Of a DNA stretch of 64,000 nt, positions 33,730-42,794 are shown one piece after another (the stretch's first letter is position 1; each line of letters opens with the position of its first letter). The notes below the pieces were generated by a model. It had not been told where the DNA came from and ran no database searches. It saw only the letters and a program-made list of their open reading frames with translations. The DNA comes from Paenibacillus endophyticus. Its GTDB lineage: Bacteria; Bacillota; Bacilli; Paenibacillales; Paenibacillaceae. The translations under genes and the position numbers were made by a program. The stretch spans positions 54,131-118,130 of the forward strand of contig NZ_JACHXW010000009.1 in the NCBI RefSeq assembly GCF_014192395.1. Direction: 5' to 3'.

Positions 33730-34977
33730 TTATTTTTTCGTAGCAATGGAGAAAATAACCGTTTTGGCAGCCGCATCTATTTGAATGTTTACATTATCGC
33801 TGCCGATCAGTTTCTGCTGCGATGCGACCTTGGCGCCTGACTCGACTTTTTTGCAAATATCGTTAAACAGCTCTTTGAAGACGGAGGCATTATAGCCGAA
33901 CAGCTGGTTGGCGAACTGCTCCACCACCTCTTTGTTCCGTGCGAGCGTGCCTTCTCTCAGCCTCATCGTTATGCCGTACGTATTGTATTGCGGATCGAGC
34001 CACACAGCGGCCTCCTCGTCTACTGCCGCAGCGCCGGACGGGCGGTTCAGTACGCTGTCCTTCTCTGCTTGGTCTTTGAATAGACGGAGCGTCGTTTCGT
34101 ATAGATCATGGTTCGAGCCGCGTAGTTGGCCAGCTTGAATGAGTGCTTCATAGGCATCCCACATTCGTTTGTCCGGGAACACGATGATCTTTTTCCCGCC
34201 GCCAAGAGTAGGAACCACGCGCTCCAGCTTTTCGGGAGACACGGTGATTGCCAGTCGTTTCGATTTATCGGTAAGTCGATTCAGTATAACGAGCGATTCC
34301 GCGCGGGTAACGGTGTCGCCAACGCCGAAGAAGCCGTTAGGATACCCTTGCATAATGCCTTTCACTAGCGTTTCTGCAATAAATTTCTGCTCGCGCTCCG
34401 TTGCGCCCATGATGTCGCCATAAGCTTGAGCCATCTTCTGTCCGAATAGGCCGTCTTCTAAAAATTCGGTTTCCTGCAGCGTGTAATAAACAATCTCGGC
34501 CACATTCTCGCGGGTCATATCTGCTTGGAAATCGTTATATCTGGCCTTGTTTAGAAAATGAAGATCGCTGGCTACGTCGATGAATTGCTTGGCCCAATAT
34601 CCGACAGGGTTCGGTTTGAAATCAAAATATCGGTAGTCCTGCTTTAAAATGGCTTGATTCTCTTCGCTGAGCGATTGAAGGAACGGAAGGTTCCAGCTCC
34701 GTGAACCGTTTTGGTGCAGGTCAGTGTACGAAAGAACGAGCATTTTGATGAATTGGTCCACCTTTACAGGCTCTTGTGGTCGGAAGGTCCCGTCGGGATA
34801 TCCGTCTAAAATCCCTTGTTTTACCAAATCGGCAATCGTTTTCTCCGCCCAATGGCCTTTAATATCCTTGAATACCGGCGCTGAGGCTGCTGCCGTTGCC
34901 TGATCATTCGTGAATGTGCTTGAAAAAGCGATCCCGAGAATGGTGATCATCACTGCGATTAAAGCGAAACGCTTCAT
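33730..34977 (-). CDS. SLH-domain cell-surface protein
   Basis: A 415-residue exported protein. A signal peptide (about 1-31) is followed by an SLH motif (FKDIKGHWAEKTIADLVKQ, YPDGTFRPQEPVKVDQFIKM). A spacer domain and at least one more SLH unit follow (VKGIMQGYPNGFFGVGDTVT, RAESLVILNRLTD, to about residue 245). The C-terminal 165 residues are unrecognised and beta-rich. The SLH units probably bind pyruvylated secondary wall polymer. The ribosome site is AGGGGG. The promoter region (34978-35179) is AT-rich and shows no other gene. Confidence 0.85.
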   Translation of the reverse strand: MKRFALIAVMITILGIAFSSTFTNDQATAAASAPVFKDIKGHWAEKTIADLVKQGILDGYPDGTFRPQEPVKVDQFIKMLVLSYTDLHQNGSRSWNLPFLQSLSEENQAILKQDYRYFDFKPNPVGYWAKQFIDVASDLHFLNKARYNDFQADMTRENVAEIVYYTLQETEFLEDGLFGQKMAQAYGDIMGATEREQKFIAETLVKGIMQGYPNGFFGVGDTVTRAESLVILNRLTDKSKRLAITVSPEKLERVVPTLGGGKKIIVFPDKRMWDAYEALIQAGQLRGSNHDLYETTLRLFKDQAEKDSVLNRPSGAAAVDEEAAVWLDPQYNTYGITMRLREGTLARNKEVVEQFANQLFGYNASVFKELFNDICKKVESGAKVASQQKLIGSDNVNIQIDAAAKTVIFSIATKK

Positions 34978-35179
34978 AAAAATATCCCCCTAATTTATAA
35001 AAAACGATATATTCCGACATTCTCTAGATAACCACATATATGCGTTATTGAGAATGGGCTTAATGGCATAGTGAAGATGTGCGGTGTAGTTCTAAATGCT
35101 GTGAGTCTTTATGTGGATTGTGGTTTCGAGAAGTGGGGGGTATGGATTCCGTACGTTTTTGATGGGGCTGGCATATGAA
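34978..35179. other. Intergenic region upstream of the SLH gene
   Basis: About 200 bp that should carry the SLH gene promoter. I see no operator, hairpin or coding frame that I can support. Confidence 0.5.
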
Positions 35180-35203
35180 AAAAAGCTGCCTAGGCAGCTT
35201 TTT
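35180..35203 (-). terminator. Terminator downstream of the GNAT gene
   Basis: AAAAAGCTGC-CTAG-GCAGCTTTTT is a perfect 24-bp palindrome with T runs on both strands. It lies 125 bp beyond the acetyltransferase stop, on the far side of a dispersed repeat. Confidence 0.7.
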
Positions 35204-35248
35204 GTTCGTATATAAGAATTTATATGTAATCACACATAAATGTGCTTA

Positions 35249-35309
35249 TCTATCTCCGCGAAACGACTGCTTTTGCCACGGAGGACGGCGACAGCCGTTT
35301 ACGCTTGGT
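35249..35309. repeat. Diverged copy of the 70-bp dispersed repeat
   Basis: It shares CGCGAAACG, then GCGACAGCCGTTTACGCTTG with the units at the left window edge. The middle differs (CTGCTTTTGCCACGGAGGAC) but keeps a potential hairpin. Confidence 0.7.
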
Positions 35310-35329
35310 TGCAGCATACAGTGGTATTA

Positions 35330-35758
35330 TTAGGGGAGCGGCTTATAAAAATGATAAGCAACAATATCCATTCTTTTATTCAAATAGAAACGATGGGCAT
35401 CATGCCGCTGGACGCCGGAGTCCAAATGGAATTGCTCGCAGCCATTGGCAGCCGCTTCCGCTTCGAGCCAGTCGAATAGCAGCTTGGCATAGCCGTTGGA
35501 ACGACTGCCCGCATCGGTGATCAGGTCGTCGACATAAAAATATTTGCCCCATGCCAGCGATTCATTAATCCGATATCCGGCTGCGGACTTGGCCTCGCCA
35601 TCCACGATGGCGGCGACGAGGGCATAGCCGTGCTGGGCTTGCATCCGTTTTACTTTTGCCAAATAATCTTCTTTGGTTAAATGAGGGCGAAGCTGCTGGA
35701 TTAACGGGAATGCGCCGAGAATTTGCTCATCAGTAGTTAGCTTCACGATGTCTGACAT
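35330..35758 (-). CDS. GNAT-family N-acetyltransferase
   Basis: A 142-residue acetyltransferase with the GNAT fold. YFYVDDLITDAGSRSNGYAKLLFDWLE is conserved motif A, where the acetyl-CoA pyrophosphate loop reads GSRSNGYAK rather than the ideal RxxGxG/A. The C-terminal LDSGVQRHDAHRFYLNKRM is typical of small amino-group acetyltransferases. The substrate is unknown. The predicted start has GGGGAGGAATTCAA upstream. The gene lies 90 bp beyond the ytxJ stop, with a terminator between. Confidence 0.85.
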   Translation of the reverse strand: MSDIVKLTTDEQILGAFPLIQQLRPHLTKEDYLAKVKRMQAQHGYALVAAIVDGEAKSAAGYRINESLAWGKYFYVDDLITDAGSRSNGYAKLLFDWLEAEAAANGCEQFHLDSGVQRHDAHRFYLNKRMDIVAYHFYKPLP

Positions 35759-35786
35759 TTGAATTCCTCCCCATAGGTAATAAGAA

Positions 35787-35830
35787 GAGGCTGCTCTGAA
35801 GGGTGTTGAACCTTCAAGAACAGCCTCGCT
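35787..35830 (-). terminator. Terminator of ytxJ
   Basis: GAGGCTG-CTCTGAAGG and CCTTCAAGAACAGCCTC pair around an eight-base loop. It lies about 20 bp beyond the ytxJ stop; the minus-strand run is TTCTTATTACC. Confidence 0.7.
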
Positions 35831-35848
35831 GCTGCTGCGTTGTTAAGC

Positions 35849-36187
35849 TTAGTCAAGAACAGCGGTGATATGTGCTTTCGTGATGGACCAGTGAGTAGCG
35901 GACCATACTTTTTCTTTTTTGTCGATATACATGATTTGCGGCGATTCATGCTTCACGGATGTATCTTCAGCAATTTGGTTGGAAACGGGACGGGACTCGA
36001 TTACTTTCACGAGCACGTAATCAACGTCCTCTCTCGGCTTGCCGTCCAGGTATTGGTTAAACTCTGTATAAGCATTCGCGCTAACCGGACACGTTGTGCT
36101 GTGCTTGAATACGACGAGCGGGCGAGTAGCGGAAGCTTCGTAAACGTTATTCCATTCTTCAATGGATGTAATTTCTTTCAAAGTCAT
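35849..36187 (-). CDS. ytxJ: YtxJ-type monothiol bacilliredoxin (BrxC)
   Basis: A 112-residue thioredoxin-fold protein of the bacillithiol system. The active site is VVFKHSTTCPVSANAY with a single cysteine (TCPVS) where thioredoxins have CxxC. KHESPQIMYIDKKEKVWSAT is the conserved cis-Pro region. Such proteins remove bacillithiol from S-bacillithiolated partners. The start at MTLKE is chosen because AGGAGT lies seven bases upstream. Its presence implies that the host makes bacillithiol. Confidence 0.9.
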   Translation of the reverse strand: MTLKEITSIEEWNNVYEASATRPLVVFKHSTTCPVSANAYTEFNQYLDGKPREDVDYVLVKVIESRPVSNQIAEDTSVKHESPQIMYIDKKEKVWSATHWSITKAHITAVLD

Positions 36188-36244
36188 CGGGAACACTCCT
36201 TATATTCTGCTTTGCAGATGATAGTTACTTACAACTCTATATGT

Positions 36245-36273
36245 ATTATAGCTCTTTTTGCCGATTAAAGTCA
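36245..36273 (-). promoter_or_regulatory. ytxJ promoter
   Basis: On the minus strand TGACTT and a perfect TATAAT are 17 bp apart, about 60 bp before the start codon. The remaining 240 bp up to the response regulator should carry that operon's promoter, but I cannot pick it confidently. Confidence 0.6.
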
Positions 36274-36519
36274 TCTTTGGGCGAGTGGAAAATGAAAGAA
36301 TGTCGATGAAGCCTGATCGTTCAAACATTCTGTAATAATTACTTGGAAATTAGACAACAACTAAGAAGGCGCCGGATGCGCTGAGCGCCGAGAGATCCTC
36401 AATTAAACCGAAACGAACAAACACCGATATTTGTTGTTTACAAGTTTGTGACAAGTTGATCACGTTGCGGATACATGCAGAGTTTATATTGTTATAAATC
36501 TGACTGATAAGGAATGGTT

Positions 36520-37245
36520 ATGGAGAAAACTAAAATTTTAATTATTGAAGATGAAGCTGCCATTGCAGATATACTGGAATACGGTCTAAATATGGAAGGA
36601 TATGAAACGGAAAAAGCCTATTCAGGTGCGAACGGTCTTAAGGCGCTTGCGTCATTCAAGCCGGATTTGCTAATTCTCGATTGGATGCTTCCGGATCAAA
36701 GCGGATTAGATATTTGCAAGCAAGTAACGGCATCTTATAATATCCCGATCTTGATGATTACGGCTAAATCCGATATTACGGATAAAATATTAGGGCTCGA
36801 ATTTGGTGCGGATGACTATATTACGAAGCCCTTTGATTTAAGAGAAGTCATTGCAAGAATCCGTACCATTCTTAGACGGGTTGCGCAAGCCAATCGGCAT
36901 GCCGATGGAAATACCGAACAAGAGGACCAAGTGATTCGCTTTAAGGAGATCGAGATCGCTGTTAGTGAGAGAGTGGTCAAGAAAAGCGGAAAAGAGATTG
37001 AATTGACCCCTAAGGAATATGATCTCCTACTGAAGCTTTATACAAATAGGGGGAAAATTTTCACTCGAACGGAGCTGCTGGATTACGTATGGGGATACGA
37101 TTACACTGGAGACACGAGAACAGTGGATACGCATATCCAACGGTTGCGCAAAAAATTGGATGCAGCGGACCTGATTACGACCGTATTCAGCATTGGTTAC
37201 AAATTCAACAAGCATGTGGACACTTCCTATGATTCGCACGATTAG
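36520..37245 (+). CDS. OmpR/PhoB-family response regulator
   Basis: A 241-residue regulator. The receiver domain has the acidic pair E10/D11, phospho-acceptor D54 in LLILDWMLP, Thr in LMITAKS and Lys in DYITKPFD. The winged-helix domain follows (about 135-230: ELTPKEYDLLLKLYTNRGKI, VDTHIQRLRKKLD). The start is at MEKTKIL because AAGGA lies seven bases upstream; an ATG two codons earlier is too close. It overlaps the histidine kinase gene by 17 bp. The trio with a kinase and a lipoprotein suggests envelope sensing. Confidence 0.92.
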   Translation: MEKTKILIIEDEAAIADILEYGLNMEGYETEKAYSGANGLKALASFKPDLLILDWMLPDQSGLDICKQVTASYNIPILMITAKSDITDKILGLEFGADDYITKPFDLREVIARIRTILRRVAQANRHADGNTEQEDQVIRFKEIEIAVSERVVKKSGKEIELTPKEYDLLLKLYTNRGKIFTRTELLDYVWGYDYTGDTRTVDTHIQRLRKKLDAADLITTVFSIGYKFNKHVDTSYDSHD

Positions 37246-38680
37246 GGCCAAGTTCATCCTCGGTTTTTTTGTTATTTTCACCGTATTTTTCTTAATCCTC
37301 AACCAGTGGGTGACAAGGAATATTGAAGCCGGCAACCGGAGCACAATTTCCGATAGCTTGATTGACTTAAAAAAAAACAGCAACAACTATATTCGGCAAT
37401 CCTTCTTAACGCATCACTTTACGAGCGATGAGATTTACTTTGAGCAAATTGCCGAGGACATGGGAACGGATCTGCAGCATACGGTTTCCGACGGTGTCGG
37501 AATGTATTCGTTAGCTGGTGAGCTGCTGTATACTTCCGACAAAAGTATATTTAAAGCAGGCGGAGATGATCTGACAGCGGCCATGCAGGGAAAAACAGCG
37601 TATACGATTGCAATGATTAACGGGGAGGTATCCATTCTCTATGCCTATCCCGTTGTTGTTAATGGCACTAAAGTAGGTATCATACGTTTTGCCAAAGATT
37701 TTACTCCGCTCTACGAGCAAAGCAGAGCCATGAAGCGAACGATATTTTTTATCGCGTTGGCGGTATTTACTGCAGCATTTCTGTTTTCCTATATCCTCTC
37801 GCGTCATGTTACGGTTCCGCTGGTTAAGCTGATGCAAGCCTCGAATGAGGTGAAAGATGGAAATCTGCACGTTCGCATCGCTTTCAAGCGAAAGGATGAG
37901 ATCGGCAGCCTTGCCACTAACTTCAGCAGCATGATAGAGAAGCTCAGAGAGCAATTTCTAACCATTGAGAAGGACCGGGATCGGCTCGAAGAGTTGATCA
38001 ATCATCGGAAGCGTTTTTTTGATAATGTGACCCATGAGCTGAAAACACCACTTACGACGATTATGGGCTACTCCGAAATCATATTGATGAATGGTGCGAA
38101 GGATCCGGTTATTTTTCAAAAAGGGATGGGCCATATTATGGATGAGAGCAAACGGCTGCATGACATGGTTTTGAGGCTTCTGGAAATGTCCAAGGCATCC
38201 GAAGGAGCCAATAACTTTGAAAGAATTGATGCAGCTTGTATATTACGGGACGTATCTGAGTCGATGGCGATCAAAGCGAAGCGGTACAAAAAAACGATTC
38301 ATTGCAAAGCCAGTCATGATTTGTTCGTATATGGTCAATCAGACCGGCTGCGCCAGCTCTTTATCAATTTGCTGGATAATGCGATTAAGTATTCGTCTGC
38401 CTATTCGGAAATAGTGGTTGAGGCCCATCTGGATGCCCAAGCGGTCAAAATCATGGTTACGAATGAAGGGGAAACGATCAGTCCGGATAATCTAAAAAAA
38501 ATTTTCGAGCCGTATTACAGGGCCGGAAGCGTTGTTAATGAAGAAGCGAGCGCAGGACTTGGCCTTAGCATAAGCAAGTCTATTGTGGACGAGCACCAAG
38601 GTCTCATTCGGATAACGAGTAACAATGGGCAGACGAGCGTGCAAATTGAGCTTTCGTTCATGGAGGCCGAGAGGAAATGA
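37229..38680 (+). CDS. Membrane sensor histidine kinase
   Basis: A 483-residue kinase. TM1 (about 5-27) and TM2 (about 170-192) bracket an extracytoplasmic Cache/PAS-like domain of about 140 residues. HAMP follows TM2, then HisKA with the phospho-histidine in FFDNVTHELKTPLTTIMGY. The ATPase has N-box LFINLLDNAIKYSS and G-boxes GLGLSISKSIV. The start at MIRTIR puts TM1 at the N-terminus; the ribosome site is weak, consistent with translational coupling to the regulator. It overlaps the next gene by four bases. Confidence 0.9.
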   Translation: MIRTIRAKFILGFFVIFTVFFLILNQWVTRNIEAGNRSTISDSLIDLKKNSNNYIRQSFLTHHFTSDEIYFEQIAEDMGTDLQHTVSDGVGMYSLAGELLYTSDKSIFKAGGDDLTAAMQGKTAYTIAMINGEVSILYAYPVVVNGTKVGIIRFAKDFTPLYEQSRAMKRTIFFIALAVFTAAFLFSYILSRHVTVPLVKLMQASNEVKDGNLHVRIAFKRKDEIGSLATNFSSMIEKLREQFLTIEKDRDRLEELINHRKRFFDNVTHELKTPLTTIMGYSEIILMNGAKDPVIFQKGMGHIMDESKRLHDMVLRLLEMSKASEGANNFERIDAACILRDVSESMAIKAKRYKKTIHCKASHDLFVYGQSDRLRQLFINLLDNAIKYSSAYSEIVVEAHLDAQAVKIMVTNEGETISPDNLKKIFEPYYRAGSVVNEEASAGLGLSISKSIVDEHQGLIRITSNNGQTSVQIELSFMEAERK

Positions 38681-39831
38681 ATATGAGGAGCAGAGCCGTC
38701 TATCTCGCATTAATAATCGTGATTTGCTGCTTACTGGCAGGCTGCCAGGGAGCGAATAAAGTCGAGACGATTATTATTGATGATAAAGAGGATCAGCAGG
38801 CTTCAAACGACGAGCTGTCCCTTTTTGAAGTCAAGACCATCTATCCTGTAATGGAAGGCAAATCAGACCAAGTCTATCCACTTGGCTGGAGCAATGAAAA
38901 CGCCTTAATTACGCTTGGGGCGGAAAATTACAAATTTGCGTCGACGATTAACCGCGTGGAGTTTCCATATGTATCCCAAACAAAATTATGGGATGAGAGA
39001 AACAGCATTTTTCTATTTAATAATTTAATAGCCTTATCTCCAGACGGGAAAGAGGCAGCTTTTCCAGTGGTGGAGAATGGTGCCTTTACGCTCAAGTTGT
39101 TTTCGCTTGCGGGAGGCAATAGCGAGCTGCTCGGTGAGATCACAACCGACCAACTGAAATTTGTTCGAATGACATGGTCTAGCAATAGTCGTTTCCTAAC
39201 CTATTCAATCGTGAATGAAGCGGATAAACAGGTGAAAATCGGCGTTTATGATAGGGAAACTAGGGATACAAAGTGGTACTCTTTAGCGCAAAATGGGTCA
39301 AATTCAAAGGAGTTTTTCGCATTGCATTCGATTCATGTTTCCAATGACGGGGAAAGCGCGGTCATTGTAAAATATGTAGCCAGGCAGTTAATGCTTGAAG
39401 TCGGCCAATGGAGCGGGGACAAGTTCAAGAGCAAATACGAGCATCCGATTAGCTCCGAGGGATGGGTGGAGTGGATTCACCAGGATCAGATCGCATTCGT
39501 CGGGCCGGATGGGAATTTGTACGCATATGACCTGCGAAATGCTGTGGTGTCTCTTTTGTTAAGAGATATTGGACTTTTTCGGCTATCTGATGACCGGAAA
39601 TTTATCGCTTTTTGCCAGGATGGCGATTCCGTTTTTGCAGCAAGACTATATGGGAATAATGTGTTAAACATGAAACAGATTTATCAAGGAATCATTCCCG
39701 CCCAAATGGCTTGGAGCCCGGATAATGGGAAGTTATTGCTTAGTGGATCGAAAAAGTACGACATTGCCCAACCTATGGCTGAAACACAAGCATTTAAGGG
39801 CATGCAGAGCCTAGTCATTGAATTTAATTAA
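38677..39831 (+). CDS. Lipoprotein with TolB-like propeller repeats
   Basis: A 384-residue predicted lipoprotein; the lipobox is CCLLAGCQG. The rest has recurrent blades such as FVRMTWSSNSRFLTYSIVN, IALSPDGKEAAFP and MAWSPDNGKLLLSG, as in TolB/WD40-like propellers. It overlaps the kinase gene (ATGA) and is likely a sensor partner or an effector of that two-component system. No enzymatic motif is visible. A strong terminator ends the operon. Confidence 0.75.
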   Translation: MNMRSRAVYLALIIVICCLLAGCQGANKVETIIIDDKEDQQASNDELSLFEVKTIYPVMEGKSDQVYPLGWSNENALITLGAENYKFASTINRVEFPYVSQTKLWDERNSIFLFNNLIALSPDGKEAAFPVVENGAFTLKLFSLAGGNSELLGEITTDQLKFVRMTWSSNSRFLTYSIVNEADKQVKIGVYDRETRDTKWYSLAQNGSNSKEFFALHSIHVSNDGESAVIVKYVARQLMLEVGQWSGDKFKSKYEHPISSEGWVEWIHQDQIAFVGPDGNLYAYDLRNAVVSLLLRDIGLFRLSDDRKFIAFCQDGDSVFAARLYGNNVLNMKQIYQGIIPAQMAWSPDNGKLLLSGSKKYDIAQPMAETQAFKGMQSLVIEFN

Positions 39832-39843
39832 GAACGGATAGGA

Positions 39844-39885
39844 GGAGCACAGCCTCTGCTTAACGGCAGAAGCTGTGCTCTTTTG
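39844..39885 (+). terminator. Terminator of the two-component operon
   Basis: GAGCACAGC pairs with GCTGTGCTC around an 18-nt loop with an internal CTCTGC/GCAGAA pairing, then TTTTG. Confidence 0.85.
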
Positions 39886-40046
39886 TTGCGTTGCGTTTTT
39901 ATGAAAGAGAAGGCGTTTGCGATTTAAAGGATTGGGAGGTAGAAGGCGTACACAACTTGTTTACATGCTAGCGAAGTGGGTGAGACATCTCTGAACTATA
40001 GTAGATTTTAAGAGATGACTATTACGATCATTCGCTAGGAGGCGCC

Positions 40047-41486
40047 ATGAAAACTTATAAAAAACGCAAACAGTCCATGAAAGCATTCATTATACTCTTT
40101 CTTTTATTCTTTACTATGGTGGGTGTTGTTGCCGCTTGGAGCATCGGTCATTCAGAGGAGAAACTTCCTTCAATAACCGAGCACTCTTTCGATAATCCGG
40201 TTAAGCTATCTCCTCCATCTTCTCAAACGCAAAAGTATAAAATTATGATCGATCCGGGACATGGTGGGAAAGATCCAGGCGCCACGGGGGTAAGCGGGAA
40301 CTACGAGAGGGATTATACGCTCGCCCTTGCGAAGAAGGTGTTCGATTTGCTCAGAGATGAACCGATGTTTGAGACGCGCATGACGAGAACTACAGACGTG
40401 TTTGTTGAATTGGAAGATCGCGCAGCTATGGCAAATGAATGGCAGGCTGATGCCCTATTGTCTATCCACGGAAATACGTACACGGATGACAGTGCAAACG
40501 GAACGGAGACGTTGTACACACATGATGATAGCAATCTATTGGCCCAAACCGTTCAAAAGAACGTAATCGAGGCTTTAGGTTTTCGGGACCGCGGAGTGAA
40601 GGAGGAGCAGCTAAAGGTGCTTTCGCTCAGCGAAATGCCGGCAGCACTCGTTGAGGTCGGTTATCTAACCAACGCTGGCGAGGAAGCTGTCATGCTCAGC
40701 GGGGACGGACAAAATGCAGCAGCAAAGGGCATCGTAGAAGGCCTAAAGCAATATTTCTTACAATATGGCGAGCATCCCTCTAATCTGGAGGGACTTCAAA
40801 TAGATGGTCAAGAGGAACATAATGATGAGGAGCATTCGAATGTAGATGCAAGCTCTATTATTAATAAGAAGGTGTATTACAACGGCTTAGCGGCTGATGG
40901 AAAGCGCGTTGCCTTGACTTTCGATGATGGCCCAGACACGGAGATTACTTCTGATATTTTGGTCATTTTGAAAGAAAATGAGATAAAGGCGACATTTTTT
41001 ATCGTGGGAAAACAAGCGAAGGCCCACCCTGAGATGGTGAAGCGAATCGTAAAAGAAGGACATGTGATAGCCAACCACTCGTGGTCACATCCTAATTTCA
41101 ACAAACTGACAATCGAAGAATCATTGAAACAAATAAAGGATACACAGGATCAACTGGAAGCTATTTCGGGCTTGCGTCCTCTCTTGTTTCGCCCTCCCTA
41201 TGGGGAATTGAATGAGGAGAGAGTGAAGGCTGTACATGAGCTGAACATGGCTGTTGTGAACTGGTCCGTGGATACGATGGATTGGTCTGGAATAACTGCG
41301 CCAGCTATATTGAAAATCGTGAACAAACAAGTCTATTCGGGGGGCATTGTTTTACAGCATTCTACCAGCGGAAGGGGAAATACGGTCGAAGCGCTCGAAC
41401 TCATGATCCCGCAATTGCGAGAAAAAGGATACACATTCGTTACGGTACCGGAAATGCTGAACTTGCCCGATTACCAGGACGCTTAG
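40047..41486 (+). CDS. Amidase_3 / polysaccharide deacetylase fusion
   Basis: A 479-residue membrane-anchored or secreted enzyme. An N-terminal transmembrane segment (about 11-33) leads to an N-acetylmuramoyl-L-alanine amidase domain (about 65-235). Its zinc ligands are in MIDPGHGGKDPG, NYERDYT and LLSIHGN, and the catalytic Glu is in ALVEVGYLTN. A NodB-type deacetylase follows (about 285-470) with ALTFDDGPD, the NHSWSHP metal motif, FRPPYGE, and LQHS where LLHD is usual. It could cut the stem peptide and deacetylate the sugar of the same peptidoglycan. GAGGCGCC precedes the ATG. Germination, spore cortex or wall turnover are possible settings. Confidence 0.92.
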   Translation: MKTYKKRKQSMKAFIILFLLFFTMVGVVAAWSIGHSEEKLPSITEHSFDNPVKLSPPSSQTQKYKIMIDPGHGGKDPGATGVSGNYERDYTLALAKKVFDLLRDEPMFETRMTRTTDVFVELEDRAAMANEWQADALLSIHGNTYTDDSANGTETLYTHDDSNLLAQTVQKNVIEALGFRDRGVKEEQLKVLSLSEMPAALVEVGYLTNAGEEAVMLSGDGQNAAAKGIVEGLKQYFLQYGEHPSNLEGLQIDGQEEHNDEEHSNVDASSIINKKVYYNGLAADGKRVALTFDDGPDTEITSDILVILKENEIKATFFIVGKQAKAHPEMVKRIVKEGHVIANHSWSHPNFNKLTIEESLKQIKDTQDQLEAISGLRPLLFRPPYGELNEERVKAVHELNMAVVNWSVDTMDWSGITAPAILKIVNKQVYSGGIVLQHSTSGRGNTVEALELMIPQLREKGYTFVTVPEMLNLPDYQDA

Positions 41487-41603
41487 TGTGTGAACGGTGA
41501 AGTTATGTTAACGGTGAAGTTATAAGTTATGTGAACGGCGATGATTGGCATGGACTGCAACGCAATCGTCCATTCAGCGACAACGATTCATTTATGGTAT
41601 GAA

Positions 41604-41883
41604 ACAAGTACGAAGCAAGTAAGAAACAAGTGCGAGACAAGTGCGAAATAAGTGCGAGACAAGTGCGAAATAAGTACGAAACAAGAGCGAAACAAGTGCG
41701 AGACAAGTGCGAAATAAGTACGAAACAAGAGCGGAACAAGAGCGAGACAAGTGCGAGACAAGTACGAAATAAGTACGAGACAAGTGCGAGACAAGTGCGA
41801 GACAAGTGCGAGACAAGTGCGAGACAAGTGCGAGACAAGCGAGAAACAAGCGAGAAACAAGTACGAAACAAGTACGAAACAAG
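41604..41883. repeat. 11-bp tandem array, left part
   Basis: About 25 units of the form ACAAGTGCGAG/ACAAGTACGAA. Because 11 is not a multiple of 3, every frame stays open and apparent ORFs are by-products. The array is interrupted by an IS3-family element and continues beyond it. The stretch 41487-41603 shows nothing else. Confidence 0.92.
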
Positions 41884-41943
41884 TGACGTTGCCTTAATTA
41901 AGTAGACAGTAAGAAAGCCTCATTACAACTGTTAGTCTAAACA

Positions 41944-42744
41944 TTACACTGCCAAGAAAAGCTGTAATGGCGTGAGGTAACCGTTGGAAGAATGCGTTCT
42001 CCGTCGGTTGTAAAACAGCTCAATATATTCAAATACAGCCTTCTTGGCCTCAGCCCTAGTCTTAAATTTACGATCATTTAGCCATTCCATTTTAAGCTTC
42101 CCCCAGAAAGATTCCATTGGTGCATTGTCGTAACAATTACCTTTGCGACTCATGCTACAGACGAAATCGTGTTTCTTTAGAAGACGTTGGTATTTCTTGC
42201 TGGCATATTGAACACCACGATCAGAATGGACGATCAAGCCTTTTTCTGCACCTACGCGGCCTATGGCTTGTTTTAATGCAGATGATACGAGTTCAGTCTT
42301 CATGCGGCTGTCCATTGCCCACCCTACGATGGCGCGGCCATGCAGATCCATAACTCCTGCAAGATAGAGCCAACCTTCGTCAGTTGGAATATACGTAATA
42401 TCAGTCAGCCATTTCTCACGTGGTTTCGTTGTTTCAAAGTTTTGATTTAGTAGGTTATCGGCAACAGGCAAATTGTGTTTAGCATTCGTTGTCGCTTTGT
42501 ATTTCTTGACCACTTTAGACCGTATTCCATTTGCTTGCATGAGGCGGGCTACACGGCCTCGGCTAGCTTTCTGGTCCGGCGGTAGATTCTTTGTGATTTG
42601 TGGCGTTCCATAGATCTTACGGCTCGCATGATGGATATTTCGGATCGTATCTAGCAGCTTCCGATTTTCTACACTTCGTTTACTTTCGGGTCGCTTCACA
42701 TAAGCATAATAGCCGCTTCGAGAGACATGGAGAGCCTGGCACAT
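41944..42744 (-). CDS. IS3-family transposase OrfB (DDE integrase)
   Basis: A 266-residue catalytic half of an IS3/IS150 transposase. HTH_21 (MCQALHVSRSGYYAYVKR) precedes the rve core with the DDE triad: Asp in KWLTDITYIPTDEG, Asp in LIVHSDRGVQYAS and Glu in MESFWGKLKMEW. The protein is normally made as an OrfAB fusion by a -1 slip, and the coding frame continues upstream past the shown ATG (KFIYEHRFEFRIAK). A plausible slip site (GCGAAAAATC) lies at the end of orfA. Confidence 0.93.
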   Translation of the reverse strand: MCQALHVSRSGYYAYVKRPESKRSVENRKLLDTIRNIHHASRKIYGTPQITKNLPPDQKASRGRVARLMQANGIRSKVVKKYKATTNAKHNLPVADNLLNQNFETTKPREKWLTDITYIPTDEGWLYLAGVMDLHGRAIVGWAMDSRMKTELVSSALKQAIGRVGAEKGLIVHSDRGVQYASKKYQRLLKKHDFVCSMSRKGNCYDNAPMESFWGKLKMEWLNDRKFKTRAEAKKAVFEYIELFYNRRRTHSSNGYLTPLQLFLAV

Positions 42745-42794
42745 CTTTGCAATCCGAAATTCGAAGCGGTGTTCATAGATAAACTTGAACGTGT

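Noticed and set aside
41527..41905. Open frames in several reading frames across the 11-bp array
   Set aside because: An 11-bp unit without stops leaves all frames open; no translation signals.
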